Source of the DNA: JACMLD01 sp964245425
GTDB lineage: Bacteria; Bacteroidota; Bacteroidia; Chitinophagales; Chitinophagaceae
Length of the DNA: 6,310 nucleotides
NCBI GenBank assembly: GCA_964245425.1
Contig: CAXTMV010000301.1
Span: 1 to 6,310, forward strand
Direction of reading: 5' to 3'
This document shows positions 6,143 to 6,310 of the stretch, piece after piece (position 1 is the stretch's first letter; each line of letters begins with the position of its first letter). A program made the translations under genes and the position numbers. The notes under the pieces were generated by a model. It had not been told where the DNA came from, did no database searches, and worked only from the letters and a program-made list of their open reading frames with translations.

Positions 6143-6198
6143 TGAATGATAAATTTTAAATTCCTTTGCTGCGCGGCAGCATTCGTATTTATCATTCA
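6143..6198. repeat. Nested inverted repeat in front of recF
   Basis: The outer arms, TGAATGATAAAT at 6143-6154 and ATTTATCATTCA at 6187-6198, are perfect 12-bp complements. Between them is a second perfect hairpin, TGCTGC at 6167-6172 and GCAGCA at 6176-6181, with a GCG loop. The whole could fold as a long AT-rich stem with an internal bulge and a GC-rich tip. It lies between the short open frame and recF. It may be a transcription terminator for the upstream frame, a dispersed intergenic palindrome of REP type, or a leader structure for recF. The T-rich tail expected for an intrinsic terminator is absent on the plus strand (AAAATTC follows). Confidence 0.7.
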
Positions 6199-6210
6199 AA
6201 ATTCAACGTA

Positions 6211-6310
6211 ATCGAACTTCGTTCCATATCATTATTGCAATTCAAAAATTATCCCCAGGCAGCTTTTGCCTTTACAGGGCGCATCACAGGTATTTGTGGC
6301 AACAACGGTG
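6211..6310 (+). CDS. recF: DNA replication and repair protein RecF, N-terminal fragment (3' end outside window)
   Basis: The last 100 bases translate to a typical RecF opening: an ELRSISLLQFKNY segment, then AFAFTGRITGICGNNG, the first half of the Walker A motif, cut by the window edge before the Gly-Lys-Thr. RecF is a cytoplasmic SMC-like ATPase that, with RecO and RecR, loads RecA at single-strand gaps. The fold starts at the Leu of ELRS (6217), so a family-typical start would be at about 6208-6213. There the codons are GTA and ATC; no ATG, GTG or TTG is present in frame between the TTG at 6166 and the internal TTG at 6235. Either translation begins at TTG 6166, inside the hairpin, adding an 18-residue-scale extension, or it uses ATC 6211, or there is a base error. 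The frame is open back to a TAA at 6157-6159. RecF near the ribH/TPR neighbourhood fits Bacteroidota gene order as I recall it. The family call is firm; the start is uncertain. Confidence 0.85.
   Translation, partial: MELRSISLLQFKNYPQAAFAFTGRITGICGNNG

Overview
The window looks like a Bacteroidota chromosome segment, probably Chitinophagaceae. This rests on protein style (a short lipoprotein signal, TPR proteins, the ribH-TPR neighbourhood), AT-rich leaders with no clear Shine-Dalgarno sequence, and a TAnnTTTG-type -7 element upstream of pdhA. The genus is not determined. The sequence is a draft: there is a 10-N gap at 6072-6081.

Left part (1-2279). The C-terminal half of a HupE/UreJ-type membrane protein (plus strand) enters from the left edge. 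It converges, with an 18 bp gap, on a minus-strand TPR lipoprotein that starts at TTG. Upstream of the lipoprotein, also on the minus strand, is a soluble single-PAS-domain protein. Its flavin-loop motif resembles a LOV domain but has Pro where the photoactive Cys would be.

Middle part (2526-5563). Four minus-strand genes lie head to tail, with gaps of 51, 37 and 46 bp in transcription order. They are pdhA (pyruvate dehydrogenase E1 alpha, GTG start), a membrane-anchored TPR protein, ribH (lumazine synthase, riboflavin synthesis) and a lutA-like two-CCG-domain Fe-S protein. They may form one transcript driven from a promoter just upstream of pdhA. A metabolic link is plausible but inferred: pyruvate oxidation, flavin supply and lactate oxidation to pyruvate.

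Right part (5564-6310). Upstream of pdhA is about 300 bp with no recognisable gene and one 8-bp-arm inverted repeat. Then comes a short unrecognised plus-strand open frame broken by the N gap, then a nested inverted repeat. The last 100 bases encode the N-terminus of RecF, identified from its conserved opening segment and the beginning of its Walker A motif. This recF has no ATG, GTG or TTG at the position where RecF proteins normally begin.

I see no CRISPR array, transposase, tRNA, rRNA or convincing novel multi-gene system. The most useful second looks are the recF start, the nested palindrome in front of it, and the LOV-like but Cys-less PAS protein.
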